Origin: Saprospiraceae bacterium UBA3362
GTDB lineage: Bacteria; Bacteroidota; Bacteroidia; Chitinophagales; Saprospiraceae
Reading direction: 5' to 3'
Length of the DNA stretch: 49,684 nt
NCBI GenBank assembly: GCA_002360455.1
Contig: DEQQ01000031.1
Coordinates: forward strand, 1 to 49,684
In this document: positions 14,716 through 24,267 of the stretch, piece after piece
How the letters are laid out: each line of letters begins with the position of its first letter
How positions within the stretch are numbered: the stretch's first letter is position 1
Notes under the pieces: model-generated
What the model saw: only the letters and a program-made list of their open reading frames with translations
Told to the model about the DNA's origin: nothing
The model's database searches: none
Made by a program: the position numbers and the translations under genes

Positions 14716-17700
14716 ATGAAACCTATTCGTATTCATAGCTTAATACTAAGCTTTGTTGTATTATTTTACTCGGCACACTGTTTTTCAAGCCCTAATATTT
14801 CGTCAATAAAGTCGAGTTCAAACACAATTTTATTCAACGGTATTGCCGGCACATTTTCTAGCATTAAGGCTCCGGGAAATGAGGTTGATTTTATCAATCC
14901 GGTCTTGCCTACCTTGGTAGTTTGCGGGACTTCCGGCAGAGCTTCTATCCAAATTGTAAAGCTAGCCAATGGTAATAATATAACTGGAAATCAACTTACA
15001 ATAGACTTAGATCCGGGACTGATTTACGATGGTAATTTTTCTGCCAACGGATGTTCAGGAACCAACTCAGGGGTGAACTTTCGAGCCGATCTTTCCACGG
15101 CCGGAAAATTGGTATTTGATTTCCCTAACATGAGCTTTGGCACTTGTGGCTCCATCACTCTGAGCTTTGATCTAAAAGTGGATTGCTCGATTTTAAATTT
15201 ATTGGCGGCCAATCTCAATTTGCAACTGAACTGGATTTATACTTTTGATTATTCTGGAGGATTTGATACTAAAATAGAAAGCCCGATTCCATCTCTTGGT
15301 AAACCACAACTTACGATATCAAATCCTGGAGGGATCACCACAACATCAGGATCTGTAGTTGAGAGAACATTTACAATTTGTCAAACCGGTGTAGATGCTT
15401 ATATTGATGATCCAATCATTTTAAAGGATCTAGGTTCTTCAGGGATGAATGTAAGATCAGTAAAAGTAAATGGAGGTTCAGAAATTGCATCTTATGTTAC
15501 AGGAAGCGCCGGGAACAAAACGATTACAATTCCACCTTCTGAGTTTGTCAATGCGAAATTGGCCTTAACAAACACATTAGGAAATGCCAATACTGCATTA
15601 AATGGGCCTGTTGGAGGAAATCCAAGCTCAAAAGCAGAATGTATGACAATCACAGAAGTGATCGAGGTAAACTCTTGTTCTAATCTTAATTCCACGGTGT
15701 TTGCAAGTTGGGGATGCAATTCTCAACAATGCGAACAAAGTGAAACACTAAATCCGGGAATAGCCATTGATCTTTCTGCAGGGCCGGTGATAGGACTAAC
15801 AGAAAACATAACAACAGAATTGTGCATTGGTCAAAATTATACTCACGAGTTTACTCTAAGAAATAACGGAACTGCTGCTGCCATAGATTTGGATGTAGAT
15901 GTATTTATATATACCGATGGAGTACAACCAATGTATACCTGTAATGGAAGTTCATTGGATCCAAACTCATTTCAATATAGTATCAACGGAGGAGTTTTTC
16001 AATCAGTTATACCATCATATAATCTAGTACTGGGAGATTGTTCAAGCTTTTTATCATGTTTCCAAGGAGAACAGGTAGTATCATTATCGACGATAAGAAT
16101 TCCTAGATTGAATGTAGGAGATCAGGCGGTGATACGATATATAAAGAAAACATGTTGTCCTTCAACTTCCGGATATTATTTTGCCAATGGAGAAGCTGTG
16201 AAAGCAAACTTTAAAGATGCATGTGGCAATTCTAAGTCTATGCAACCGCAAGCGATGAACCAAATTTATTCATTAAGCCCGGCTCAAATTATCAATGAGA
16301 CGGCTACGGATGTAGATTTCAACAATCCCTTTTCTATCAATTTGGTATATCATGAATTGGTTTTTTCGAATACCAGTGTCAACACATATTTTGAAGTCAA
16401 TTTTAGCCTGCCTCCGGGAGTCATTTGGACAGGAAATGTCTCAGACTTTATGTGGAGAGATCCTAGAGGAACTATGTTAGTCCCCTCCAATTTGGTTTAT
16501 CAACCGGCTACAAGTTCAGTTTCAGCTCGCTTCTATGTTGACCAAATAATAAATTCCGGATTTGCAAGGGCAAACACAGAAATTATATTAAAAGGATTAA
16601 CTGTTGACTGCAACAATGTTCAGAACAATCCTGTAGATAATATTTTTGATTTTGATATAAAATACATCATTGACCCTAGCTGTACCTGCGGTGTTTCTGT
16701 CGCTTCTTCTAGCTTTCCTGTAGAAATTCACTGCGACAAAGTGATTCCGGTATTGTGCGAGGGTTTGGATTTTAGATCCTATAATTTGACAAGAACAACA
16801 CTAGGACTGAAGGACTCTAATGGTGATGGATTACCGGACGATGGCTCTTCTGCCAATCCCAACGTAGATGCACTTAAGCTCAACAGAGTTATCGCCGGCG
16901 ATGAACTTACCGGAACTTTTATAGGTGTGATACAGGATACTGCAGCTCCTACAACTTGGCAATATTTATATGCAGAATCAAAATTTGTGAATGCAAGTGA
17001 AACTGAAATCACATCTGCTAAGATTGTTATTTATGATAAAAGTACGGGTAGACAAATCGTATGTAATAATATTCCTTATACATTTACAAATGATAATTAT
17101 ATTTTTGACCTTAGTCGAAGTACATTGTTAAGTAGTGGATGTGCAGATGCAGACCTTGCATTTTTTGGAGAGTATGCAGTGGGAGACTCAATTGTATTCG
17201 AAGTAAAGTATCATTTTATTAAGAATATTCCTTATGCAATCACAGATAACTTTGTTGATAATACAATATACTTATCACAGGTAGCCAATCCTACTAAAGA
17301 AGCCGGACAACGCAGTTTATGCGGTGATTACAGTTCACGATTTACATATTATGGATATGTATTTGAGCAAGTCGCATCAAGTCCAATTTTTAGTGGTTGT
17401 GAAGAAAAAAGTTTTAACTATCAATATACATACAATAATGAGTATGTGTTCAACTCACCTCCATCAGATCTTTTCCCATATGAATACAGATCGCAAATGA
17501 TCTTAAAAGAGGTTTCTGTACAGATTCCAAATGGATATAAATTTGTTCGAGCAGAAGCCATATTGATTTCGGGAAGAGGATCAGGAATTTCAATAACTTC
17601 ATCTCCGGAAAATATTGTCCCAGTCAACCCTGCTTCATCAAACTTAGTCTTTAATTTAAGCAATTTATACAAATCCGTAAATGCATCAGGACCTTGGCAA

Positions 17701-20700
17701 GATCCAGATGATGGATTTACAGTTTCGTTAAATTTATTTTTATCACCGCAATGCAGTTCACCGGAAACCGGAAGAGTATCCGGACTTGCAACCGGAGAGC
17801 GTAGAACAGTTTTAAACTCAATAGCAGCAAACGGAAATAACGCGGATCCATTAGACGATATATCCTTGCCATTTAAATCCAATACACAATTTGATATTGT
17901 TTATTATTCTCCATCATTAATCATTCAATCGCCTCAACAAAATATTAATGGTAACAATCTTGTCGTTCAATGGCCGGTTGTGATCAATAATTTGTCACCA
18001 AGTACATCTGCAAAAAATGTTTGGGTTTCCTTCACCAATAGTTCCGGACAAATCCAAGTCAATTCTGTACAAAGAGGATTGACCACCATAACTCCCGGAC
18101 CGGGAGGATTATTTAGATTAGGAGATTTATTGGCAAACGGAGGGCAAATTGACTTGAAGGTGAATGCAACGATAAACAGAAACTGTAATAAAGACAGTTT
18201 GATTGTCTTGATGTCTTGGAATTGTAATGAATATCCCAACACTGTAGCTCAATCAGTTTGTACTCCTATAAGTTTTCCATTATACGTGCAACCACTGAAC
18301 ACAGACCTTGAGCTTACAGTATTAACACCAAAAGAGACCGCAATACCAAAAGTATATGGGCTTTGTGAGGATATCGAGTTCGTTCTCCAAATTGATAACA
18401 TAGGCCAGGCAAACGCATTCAATGCTTTAGTTGATGCCTATCTTCCGGCAAATTTTGAATTGATTCCAAACAGTTCGTACATTCAATACAAAGTAAACTC
18501 CATCGTACCACCTTCACCAAATGTATCTTTACCAAATTGGGTAAAAGTTGGGGAACCTACAAACCTAGGAGCTTCTTCATTGGGTCAAAAAATGCAGTGG
18601 AATATCTCTTCATTATGGACAACTGCAACAGGTAATACGGCGTTAGGCTCCGGGACAACCGGAATTCCATACCAAGTATTGAATCCGGATAGCAGTAAAT
18701 TTTATTTAAGATTTTTAGCACAAACCAAATGTGGCTTTATTACCAATACAAGAATTCCATTTGTTGCTTCTGCACAATCGCCGTGTCAGGTGGGCAGTTC
18801 AGACTATATTAAATCCATTGTAGAATCCTCCACTCCAATCCATATCATAGACCCTAACTCATTGTATGGAGCAAGATTAAAGCTCAATGCAGATACGCTA
18901 TTGTTGCAAGTTTGTAGCTCCAATGAGGTAGAAATATTAATGTATAATTTTGGTCCGGGATCAACAAGGTTAAACGACTCAATAAAAATTGATTTACCAT
19001 TAGGATATAATTATGTTTCAGGAAGTACAGTAGCTATAAAATCATTTGGAGGTTCAGAACCAATAAGAATGAATAGAGGCACTGCAGGAACAAAACTGTG
19101 CTGGCCGATTGCAGCAAATGTAGCAGCTGGAGATTCTCTGAAATTTAAGTTTAGTTTAAGTTTAGATCCTGCAATTTTAGCTTGTTCCGGGCAAGCTGAA
19201 TTTATTAATATGGTCCTTACTACAAGAGATTTGTTCTGTGAAGATAATGCACAATTGTGTAGAACTCAACTTGTACTGGCAGAAGCAAATCATCCTGTAA
19301 AATATCAAAAGTCTTTGATCAGCCTTAGCTCGCAAAACGTAACCTGCCCTGATGTAAAAGGTCAATCCACAGTACAACTTCAAATCAAACTTACTCAGTC
19401 TTCAATGAACTCAAGTCATTATGTAAGAGTGAGAATTTTTGAAGACTTAAACAGAAATAAAATTCTGGATGCAAATGAATTAGCCTCTACTCCTCTTTCA
19501 GATAAAAATTTCAATGGACCATATAATATGGGTACCATTTCGCTGCAATATTTAGTTTCAATTCCTCTATCAAAACTAGAAAATTCTATTTTTTACATTG
19601 ACGGAGATTGTCTTTGCTCAAGCATTACACAGGTTCTTTATGCTCCTATTTGTAAATCCTGTATTCAAGTTGGAGACTATGTATGGCTGGATGAAAATAA
19701 GAATGGTATTCAAGATCCGGCAGAAAGAGGAATCAATGGATTGGAGGTAAGTCTATATGACGGCTTAACCGGAAGATTAGTGAGTACTTATATCACAGGA
19801 AGAAAACCGGGAACACAGTCCGATGATGGCTATTTTAAGTTTTGTGAATGTGAAGGATCGTATTATCTAAAATTCCAAGCGGCAAACAATTATACACACT
19901 CTCCTGTGCAAGCTGGAACAAACAGAGCGTTGGATTCTGATGTAAGCAATGCAAATGGTCCTAATACTACCAATACTTTCAAAATAGTCGATGGACAAAT
20001 GTATTGTGATATAGACGCCGGCTTTTATAATGGATCTTCCTTGGGCGATTATGTTTGGTTAGATCTTAATGCAAATGGATTGCAGGATATCGAAGAACCA
20101 AAAGTAAAAGATGTAAAAGTAAAGGCCATAAATTTGAATGGAGAAACATTAGGAGAAGCAATAACAGATCAAAAAGGATACTTTGTTATTAAGGCAGTTC
20201 CCGATGGATCATGCTACCTCAAATTTGATCCACCTTCAGGGTATAGTTTTACAAAAGCAGATGCAAATAATGACGACAGCAAAGATTCTGATGTCACAAA
20301 TGTTATGGGCTTTGGAACAACAAAGGTTATTCAGACATCCAATGCTTTAGAAGTGATGAATCTTGATGCAGGACTTTCTTTTGCAGTTCTTTCTATAGAT
20401 GAGCTCAGTCTTAAGGCAGAAGTTTGTGGGTCAAGTACCTGTGTCAACTGGTCAATTGTACACGATGGCGATTGTTCGGAAGTTATCCTTGAAGCCATGG
20501 ATGATCCTAAAGAAGGATTCAAACCAATTCACAGAATAATAGATGGATTTACTTCCGGCAGACAGGACTTTGAGTTTGTAGATTCTCGCCCTTATTCGAA
20601 TGCTGTAAGATACTACCGAGTTCGTGAAGGATTAGAATCAGGTATCGTTCACTTCAGCAATATCGTGAGTGTTAGTAAATCAAAAGACAATACAAGCTAC

Positions 20701-20949
20701 CTTACATTATATCCCAATCCGGCAGAGTCTAATCTTTTTGTCCATGCGAAATTGAAGTCCACAGAAGAACTTACAATCAACGTACTTTCTATCGAAGGAA
20801 AACAATTAATTCAATTGGATAAAATAAAAAACAGTAGATCAATATATTTTGATCAGAATTATGATGTTAAACATCTCCCACAGGGACAATACATTTTGGA
20901 GCTAGTCCAAAAGACCTATACTCAGTCAATCCCATTTGTCAAACAATAA
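14716..20949 (+). CDS. Giant secreted protein with SdrD-B-like repeats and type A T9SS sorting domain
   Basis: 2077 residues. A signal peptide (MKPIRIHSLILSFVVLFYSA, cut near CFS) leads into about 1600 residues of beta-rich, Cys-containing DUF11-like modules. These hold recurring phrases about gaps between a cysteine and a short beta pair (for example CGSITLSFDLKVDC, SKAECMTITEVIEVNSC). Two SdrD-B-like domains follow at about 1652-1766 (VGDYVWLDENKNGIQD) and 1775-1885 (LGDYVWLDLNANGLQD), with DxNxNGxxD calcium-type loops. The C-terminus (about 1996-2077) is a type A T9SS sorting domain starting LTLYPNPAESNLFV and ending in a GQYILELV-type strand. It should be exported through the T9SS and anchored on the surface as an adhesin or matrix protein. 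It is homologous to the 1842-residue protein at 33626-39154. Confidence 0.9.
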   Translation: MKPIRIHSLILSFVVLFYSAHCFSSPNISSIKSSSNTILFNGIAGTFSSIKAPGNEVDFINPVLPTLVVCGTSGRASIQIVKLANGNNITGNQLTIDLDPGLIYDGNFSANGCSGTNSGVNFRADLSTAGKLVFDFPNMSFGTCGSITLSFDLKVDCSILNLLAANLNLQLNWIYTFDYSGGFDTKIESPIPSLGKPQLTISNPGGITTTSGSVVERTFTICQTGVDAYIDDPIILKDLGSSGMNVRSVKVNGGSEIASYVTGSAGNKTITIPPSEFVNAKLALTNTLGNANTALNGPVGGNPSSKAECMTITEVIEVNSCSNLNSTVFASWGCNSQQCEQSETLNPGIAIDLSAGPVIGLTENITTELCIGQNYTHEFTLRNNGTAAAIDLDVDVFIYTDGVQPMYTCNGSSLDPNSFQYSINGGVFQSVIPSYNLVLGDCSSFLSCFQGEQVVSLSTIRIPRLNVGDQAVIRYIKKTCCPSTSGYYFANGEAVKANFKDACGNSKSMQPQAMNQIYSLSPAQIINETATDVDFNNPFSINLVYHELVFSNTSVNTYFEVNFSLPPGVIWTGNVSDFMWRDPRGTMLVPSNLVYQPATSSVSARFYVDQIINSGFARANTEIILKGLTVDCNNVQNNPVDNIFDFDIKYIIDPSCTCGVSVASSSFPVEIHCDKVIPVLCEGLDFRSYNLTRTTLGLKDSNGDGLPDDGSSANPNVDALKLNRVIAGDELTGTFIGVIQDTAAPTTWQYLYAESKFVNASETEITSAKIVIYDKSTGRQIVCNNIPYTFTNDNYIFDLSRSTLLSSGCADADLAFFGEYAVGDSIVFEVKYHFIKNIPYAITDNFVDNTIYLSQVANPTKEAGQRSLCGDYSSRFTYYGYVFEQVASSPIFSGCEEKSFNYQYTYNNEYVFNSPPSDLFPYEYRSQMILKEVSVQIPNGYKFVRAEAILISGRGSGISITSSPENIVPVNPASSNLVFNLSNLYKSVNASGPWQDPDDGFTVSLNLFLSPQCSSPETGRVSGLATGERRTVLNSIAANGNNADPLDDISLPFKSNTQFDIVYYSPSLIIQSPQQNINGNNLVVQWPVVINNLSPSTSAKNVWVSFTNSSGQIQVNSVQRGLTTITPGPGGLFRLGDLLANGGQIDLKVNATINRNCNKDSLIVLMSWNCNEYPNTVAQSVCTPISFPLYVQPLNTDLELTVLTPKETAIPKVYGLCEDIEFVLQIDNIGQANAFNALVDAYLPANFELIPNSSYIQYKVNSIVPPSPNVSLPNWVKVGEPTNLGASSLGQKMQWNISSLWTTATGNTALGSGTTGIPYQVLNPDSSKFYLRFLAQTKCGFITNTRIPFVASAQSPCQVGSSDYIKSIVESSTPIHIIDPNSLYGARLKLNADTLLLQVCSSNEVEILMYNFGPGSTRLNDSIKIDLPLGYNYVSGSTVAIKSFGGSEPIRMNRGTAGTKLCWPIAANVAAGDSLKFKFSLSLDPAILACSGQAEFINMVLTTRDLFCEDNAQLCRTQLVLAEANHPVKYQKSLISLSSQNVTCPDVKGQSTVQLQIKLTQSSMNSSHYVRVRIFEDLNRNKILDANELASTPLSDKNFNGPYNMGTISLQYLVSIPLSKLENSIFYIDGDCLCSSITQVLYAPICKSCIQVGDYVWLDENKNGIQDPAERGINGLEVSLYDGLTGRLVSTYITGRKPGTQSDDGYFKFCECEGSYYLKFQAANNYTHSPVQAGTNRALDSDVSNANGPNTTNTFKIVDGQMYCDIDAGFYNGSSLGDYVWLDLNANGLQDIEEPKVKDVKVKAINLNGETLGEAITDQKGYFVIKAVPDGSCYLKFDPPSGYSFTKADANNDDSKDSDVTNVMGFGTTKVIQTSNALEVMNLDAGLSFAVLSIDELSLKAEVCGSSTCVNWSIVHDGDCSEVILEAMDDPKEGFKPIHRIIDGFTSGRQDFEFVDSRPYSNAVRYYRVREGLESGIVHFSNIVSVSKSKDNTSYLTLYPNPAESNLFVHAKLKSTEELTINVLSIEGKQLIQLDKIKNSRSIYFDQNYDVKHLPQGQYILELVQKTYTQSIPFVKQ

Positions 20950-21014
20950 GACATTTAGAAAGTGGCGCAGAACAATTAAGGAATGTCAGAGAATGAATAA
21001 AGAATGTTAATGAA

Positions 21015-21047
21015 AAAGGCGACCCGTATGGATCGCCTTTCTTTTTT
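21015..21047 (+). terminator. Bidirectional intrinsic terminator between the giant gene and tRNA-Leu
   Basis: AAAGGCGA pairs with TCGCCTTT (8 bp) around CCCGTATGGA, with CTTTTTTT after it on plus and a T-run (CCTTTTTC) after it on minus. It can end both the 14716 gene and the opposing tRNA-Leu transcript. Confidence 0.85.
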
Positions 21048-21052
21048 TGGAG

Positions 21053-21137
21053 TGCCGAAGGAGGGACTCGAACCCTCACGAATTTTAGGTTCACTGGATT
21101 TTGAGTCCAGCGCGTCTACCAATTCCGCCACTTCGGC
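21053..21137 (-). tRNA. tRNA-Leu (anticodon CAA)
   Basis: 85 nt on minus, a class II tRNA with a long variable arm. The acceptor arms are GCCGAAG and CTTCGGC with discriminator A. The D-arm is GGCGGAATTGGTAGACGC, the anticodon arm is CTGGA-CTCAAAA-TCCAG (CAA) and the T-arm is GAGGGTTCGAGTCCCTC. CCA is not encoded. A TACATTTG promoter element lies 13 nt upstream. Confidence 0.97.
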
Positions 21138-21150
21138 TTCGTTTGGGATG

Positions 21151-21158
21151 CAAATGTA
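21151..21158 (-). promoter_or_regulatory. -7 promoter element TACATTTG of tRNA-Leu
   Basis: A perfect TAnnTTTG on minus, 13 nt before the tRNA 5' end. It is one of two tRNA-anchored examples that validate the motif in this genome. Confidence 0.65.
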
Positions 21159-21377
21159 GTAAAGTCCTAAACACAAGATACTATTCCAAAGAAAAAATTC
21201 ATTGAATAACTGAAACTAATCCTTACAATTATCAGTAAACGTGTATTCTAAAAATTTTGTAATAAAGCATTGATAATCAAGTTAATAACATTAATTTTAG
21301 AACAGACTATTAAACCAATGATCAATAATTAAAGTATTGATTGTCAGATACTTGCCTAATGATGAGAAAAACAAGCT

Positions 21378-21629
21378 TCAGGGATTCCGTTTAGGGTTTT
21401 TCGGGACAGGATCTTCTCCGCAATGACCCCAGGGATGGCAACGACTAATCCTTCTCAGACCAAGCCAAAAACCATAGAATGGACCCCATTCCTTCACCGC
21501 CTGAATCATATAATTTGAACAGGTTGGTTCAAATCGACAATTTTTTCCCAAAAGAGGAGACAAAAAAATTTGGTATAATCTTACCGGACCCAAAATGAAA
21601 TAGGATAGTAATTTAAAAATAGAGGACAT
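21378..21629 (-). CDS. yidD: Membrane protein insertion efficiency factor YidD
   Basis: 83 residues, the normal YidD length. Family features are visible in order: an amphipathic N-terminal segment (IFKLLSYFILGPVRLYQIFL), the signature CRFEPTCSNYMIQAVKEWG (residues 31-49) and the second Cys cluster RISRCHPWGHCGEDPVP. YidD helps YidC insert proteins into the inner membrane. It is usually near rnpA and yidC, but here it stands alone, as happens in Bacteroidota. It is divergent from the GHMP kinase gene, with about 145 nt between the starts. Confidence 0.95.
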   Translation of the reverse strand: MSSIFKLLSYFILGPVRLYQIFLSPLLGKNCRFEPTCSNYMIQAVKEWGPFYGFWLGLRRISRCHPWGHCGEDPVPKNPKRNP

Positions 21630-21756
21630 GAACCGTTTTAACTAATATACAAAGTTAGAATAAATCTAAGAAACCCATTGAGATCATCAATGATATGGTT
21701 CATTTTTTACTCTTTTGGAAGAATAAATTATTAACCTCAAAATAGCATTTTTAAAC

Positions 21757-21773
21757 TAATTTTGTCAATTGAC
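21757..21773 (+). promoter_or_regulatory. Promoter element with palindrome upstream of the GHMP kinase
   Basis: TAATTTTG (21757-21764) fits the -7 consensus. The perfect 10-bp palindrome GTCAATTGAC (21764-21773) begins at its last base and ends 2 nt before the ATG. The half-site TTTGTCAA is the same as at the ppk2 promoter, hinting at a shared regulator. Confidence 0.45.
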
Positions 21774-21775
21774 TT

Positions 21776-22618
21776 ATGCAAAATTTTCCTGCAAAATTAT
21801 TATTGATTGGAGAGTATTCTGTTTTATTGGGAGCTCCGGCTATTGCATTTCCTCTACAACAGCTATGCTCTGCCTGGTCTTTTGAAGAAGGAATGGCTAT
21901 TGATCCGGAATTCATAAAAAGTCTCGAGCGCAATGATTTATTGAAATCAATACTTAGTTTTCAAGAATTGAAATCTGATTTACAAAATGGACTAAAACTT
22001 AATTCAGCAATTCCAAGTTCTTATGGACTAGGTAGTTCCGGCGTACTTTGTGCAGCCCTATTGAAAAAATACGGACCCCAAAAACCCTTACCCCTGTCTT
22101 TAGTTAGGGAAATTTTAGTTTCAATGGAGTCATTTTATCACAGCAAAAGCAGTGGTTTAGATCCACTAATTTCGTATTACAACTGCGGAATTATGGTCGA
22201 AAATGATATAGAGCTTCTTCACTCTACAACCGTATGCCAATTAAAAAATTACCAACTTTACTTATTGGACAGTAAAATTCCAAGAAGCACTGCTCAATAT
22301 GTCAATCTATTTAAAGAAAAATTAAAAAATCCAAGTTATCATATTCGATATGAACAAAACATTGTTCCACTGAATAAAATATTAGTCAATCAATTTCTTC
22401 AAAATGAAACTAATCGGTTTTATTCTTCGTGGGTTGAACTTAGTCAACGTTCACTTGAATATTATCAAGAAATGATTCCTCCTGGCGTACAAGATATTTG
22501 GCTCAAAGGAATAGAAACAAAAGAGTACTATGTCAAATTATGTGGTGCTGGAGGAGGAGGATATTTTTTAGTTTTGTCCAATACCTCACAAAAAGAAATG
22601 ATAAAACTTGAATTCTAA
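21776..22618 (+). CDS. GHMP kinase, mevalonate-kinase-like
   Basis: 280 residues. It carries the three GHMP motifs. Motif 1 is PAKLLLIGEYSVLLGAPAIA (residues 5-24). Motif 2 is the ATP loop PSSYGLGSSG (80-89). Motif 3 is the glycine-rich KLCGAGGGGYFLVL near residue 255. GLDPLISYY around residue 137 is the substrate-side Asp region of mevalonate kinases. In Bacteroidota short proteins of this type are generally taken as mevalonate kinases feeding isoprenoid synthesis, so this is a likely but unproven function. No other mevalonate-pathway gene is adjacent. The ATG is close to the -7 element, giving a leader of only a few nucleotides. Confidence 0.85.
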   Translation: MQNFPAKLLLIGEYSVLLGAPAIAFPLQQLCSAWSFEEGMAIDPEFIKSLERNDLLKSILSFQELKSDLQNGLKLNSAIPSSYGLGSSGVLCAALLKKYGPQKPLPLSLVREILVSMESFYHSKSSGLDPLISYYNCGIMVENDIELLHSTTVCQLKNYQLYLLDSKIPRSTAQYVNLFKEKLKNPSYHIRYEQNIVPLNKILVNQFLQNETNRFYSSWVELSQRSLEYYQEMIPPGVQDIWLKGIETKEYYVKLCGAGGGGYFLVLSNTSQKEMIKLEF

Positions 22619-22713
22619 CTTAAATGGACGAATAAAACCAGGGAGGGATAGATCGATTGGTCAATTTGGGAAGTATAATTTATTCAAATAAAAAGTGTTG
22701 AAACTTAATTAGG

Positions 22714-22851
22714 ATGAAAGACGAATTACTCTATATTCTAGCGGGGGGATCAGCGATGCTTATTGTCATAGTTTATCGCTGGGTGATTAAAGATTACAAA
22801 GAAAACTTTGATGAATTTACAGATGAACCGAAGAGAAAACAATCCAAATAA
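22714..22851 (+). CDS. Small single-pass membrane protein (45 residues)
   Basis: A short open frame between the GHMP kinase and RRM genes. The ATG is preceded closely by TTAGG. The product begins MKDELLYILAGGSAMLIVIV: a short acidic N-terminus, a hydrophobic helix of about 15-18 residues, then a charged tail rich in Lys, Asp and Glu ending KRKQSK. This is the normal form of a small bitopic membrane peptide. The codon choice resembles that of the neighbours. No family is recognised. It could be a chance frame, but the composition and the absence of any other use for this gap argue for a gene. Confidence 0.55.
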   Translation: MKDELLYILAGGSAMLIVIVYRWVIKDYKENFDEFTDEPKRKQSK

Positions 22852-23033
22852 AAGGAATAAAAGGCCATATCAGAGGGCCTGGAATCTCATGAATTAAAAA
22901 AAATTAGCATTTTATCAAATATTTACAGTATCTTTGAGCTAATTAGTTTAAAATTGATTGATCGTATTCTATAATTTAGTCCATTGACACCCGCAACAAG
23001 TATTTATTTTTCTTTATTTATAATTTTTTCCAC

Positions 23034-23387
23034 ATGAATCTTTACGTAGGAAACCTTGATTATTCCATCAAGGAAAGCCAATTAATGGCAATGTTCAGTG
23101 AATTTGGTGAGGTAAGCTCAGTAAAAGTGATCACTGATAAAATGACCGGTCGTTCCAAGGGTTTTGCTTTTGTTGAAATGCCAAATGATGATGAGGCACG
23201 TCAAGCAATTGCTGAATTAGACCAAAAATCTGTTAAGGAACGCAACATTTCTGTTTCAGAGGCTCAACCGCCTCAACCAAGAGAGCGCAGACCTTTCCAA
23301 AACCGTGGAGGTGGCGGAGGGGGATTCCGTGGCGGTGATCGCGGCGGAGACCGTGGTGGAGACCGCGGTGGATTCAAAAGAAGATAA
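23034..23387 (+). CDS. RRM RNA-binding protein with RGG tail
   Basis: 117 residues. A single RNA-recognition motif fills residues 1-78, with RNP2 LYVGNL (3-8) and RNP1 KGFAFVEM (42-49). The tail is a glycine/arginine repeat region (GGGGGGFRGGDRGGDRGGDR type), as in cyanobacterial and Bacteroidota cold-induced Rbp proteins. It probably acts as an RNA chaperone in the cytoplasm. The gene stands alone with more than 180 nt of AT-rich upstream sequence, and is closed off downstream by a strong terminator at 23538-23572. Confidence 0.93.
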   Translation: MNLYVGNLDYSIKESQLMAMFSEFGEVSSVKVITDKMTGRSKGFAFVEMPNDDEARQAIAELDQKSVKERNISVSEAQPPQPRERRPFQNRGGGGGGFRGGDRGGDRGGDRGGFKRR

Positions 23388-23537
23388 AAATTCTTTGTTC
23401 CAAGCTTCTCATGCGGAGCAGAAGCAATTTTCGTAGTTTGGTTTCCTTTCGCGTATTAAGATGATTTAACTTGTTTAATGAATAGCAAGATTCCGTAAGA
23501 CTCCAAGAAAGTTAAAAAATTGTTTATGATCCTATCA

Positions 23538-23572
23538 AACTGCCTTTGATCAAATCAAAGGCAGTTTTTTTT
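23538..23572. terminator. Bidirectional intrinsic terminator between the RRM and DinB genes
   Basis: AACTGCCTTTGAT pairs perfectly (13 bp) with ATCAAAGGCAGTT around loop CAA, with TTTTTTTT directly after on plus. The convergent DinB gene ends 26 nt to the right, and AAAC at the stem base gives a short T-run in that direction too. Confidence 0.93.
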
Positions 23573-23597
23573 AAAATAACCTTATAAACAGACCTTA

Positions 23598-24134
23598 TTA
23601 TACTAAAGCCAAATTTCGTTTTGCATTGGTCAGATGGTGAATTGAATGATAAATAGTAAAATAATACATCTCTCTCAATGTAAGCTTTCCCAAGGCCGGA
23701 TGGGGCATGATGTAAAGATCTAACTCTTGTTCAGAAAACTGATTTAGTTTTTCTATCAAAAGTTTCAACTCATTTTGCAACATTGATTTTAACTCTATTC
23801 CTCTTTGCTGTGTGACAGACTTTGGAACAAAGGGCGGTGGAGCTTTCGGCCCACCATCAATGCTTGCTATTCTCTGAAGATATTTTTTAACTAACTCATC
23901 GTAAGATTTGCTGGGTCTGTTGGGTTTTCCTAATAGAAATTGGAGAATAAATTTTGGAAAGCGCAAAAATCTCCTTAGTGCTTTGACAGAAAGATATATA
24001 TGTTCTAATTCCTGGCCTGCCGACCATTTCTCTGCTGTATTTTTCTCAAAATCAGCTTTATTCAAGCCTAAAACAAAATGGATCAATTCAAGATGAGATT
24101 CATTCAGCTTTGCTTCAATTAATCTTTTTTCCAT
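23598..24134 (-). CDS. DinB family protein
   Basis: 178 residues from the ATG at 24134; a frame continuing upstream to 24161 adds nine residues without support. The fold is the DinB four-helix bundle. It starts EKRLIEAKLNESHLELIHFV, then WSAGQELEHIYLSVKALRRF with the first metal His, and ends LREMYYFTIYHSIHHLTNAK with the paired His. Family members bind a divalent metal, and many act as thiol-S-transferases, for example with bacillithiol. The substrate here cannot be told. The gene is divergent from dapD. Confidence 0.85.
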   Translation of the reverse strand: MEKRLIEAKLNESHLELIHFVLGLNKADFEKNTAEKWSAGQELEHIYLSVKALRRFLRFPKFILQFLLGKPNRPSKSYDELVKKYLQRIASIDGGPKAPPPFVPKSVTQQRGIELKSMLQNELKLLIEKLNQFSEQELDLYIMPHPALGKLTLREMYYFTIYHSIHHLTNAKRNLALV

Positions 24135-24267
24135 AATTTTTAATAGACGACCCAATATCAAACAGGGTTGATCCGACTATTGTTTTCATTTTAAAAAAGA
24201 GATCAACAATGTAAAGAATGATTCATATCATATAAAATTTTGTAATCTTGCAGTCAAATTATATCAA

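Noticed and set aside
20976..21176. Open frame on minus across the tRNA-Leu gene (would read AELVDALDSKSSEPKI)
   Set aside because: It is the tRNA sequence translated; the tRNA itself is certain.
23412..23436. GCTTCT/AGAAGC hairpin after the RRM gene
   Set aside because: Short stem with a 10-nt loop and no T-run; the real terminator is at 23538-23572.
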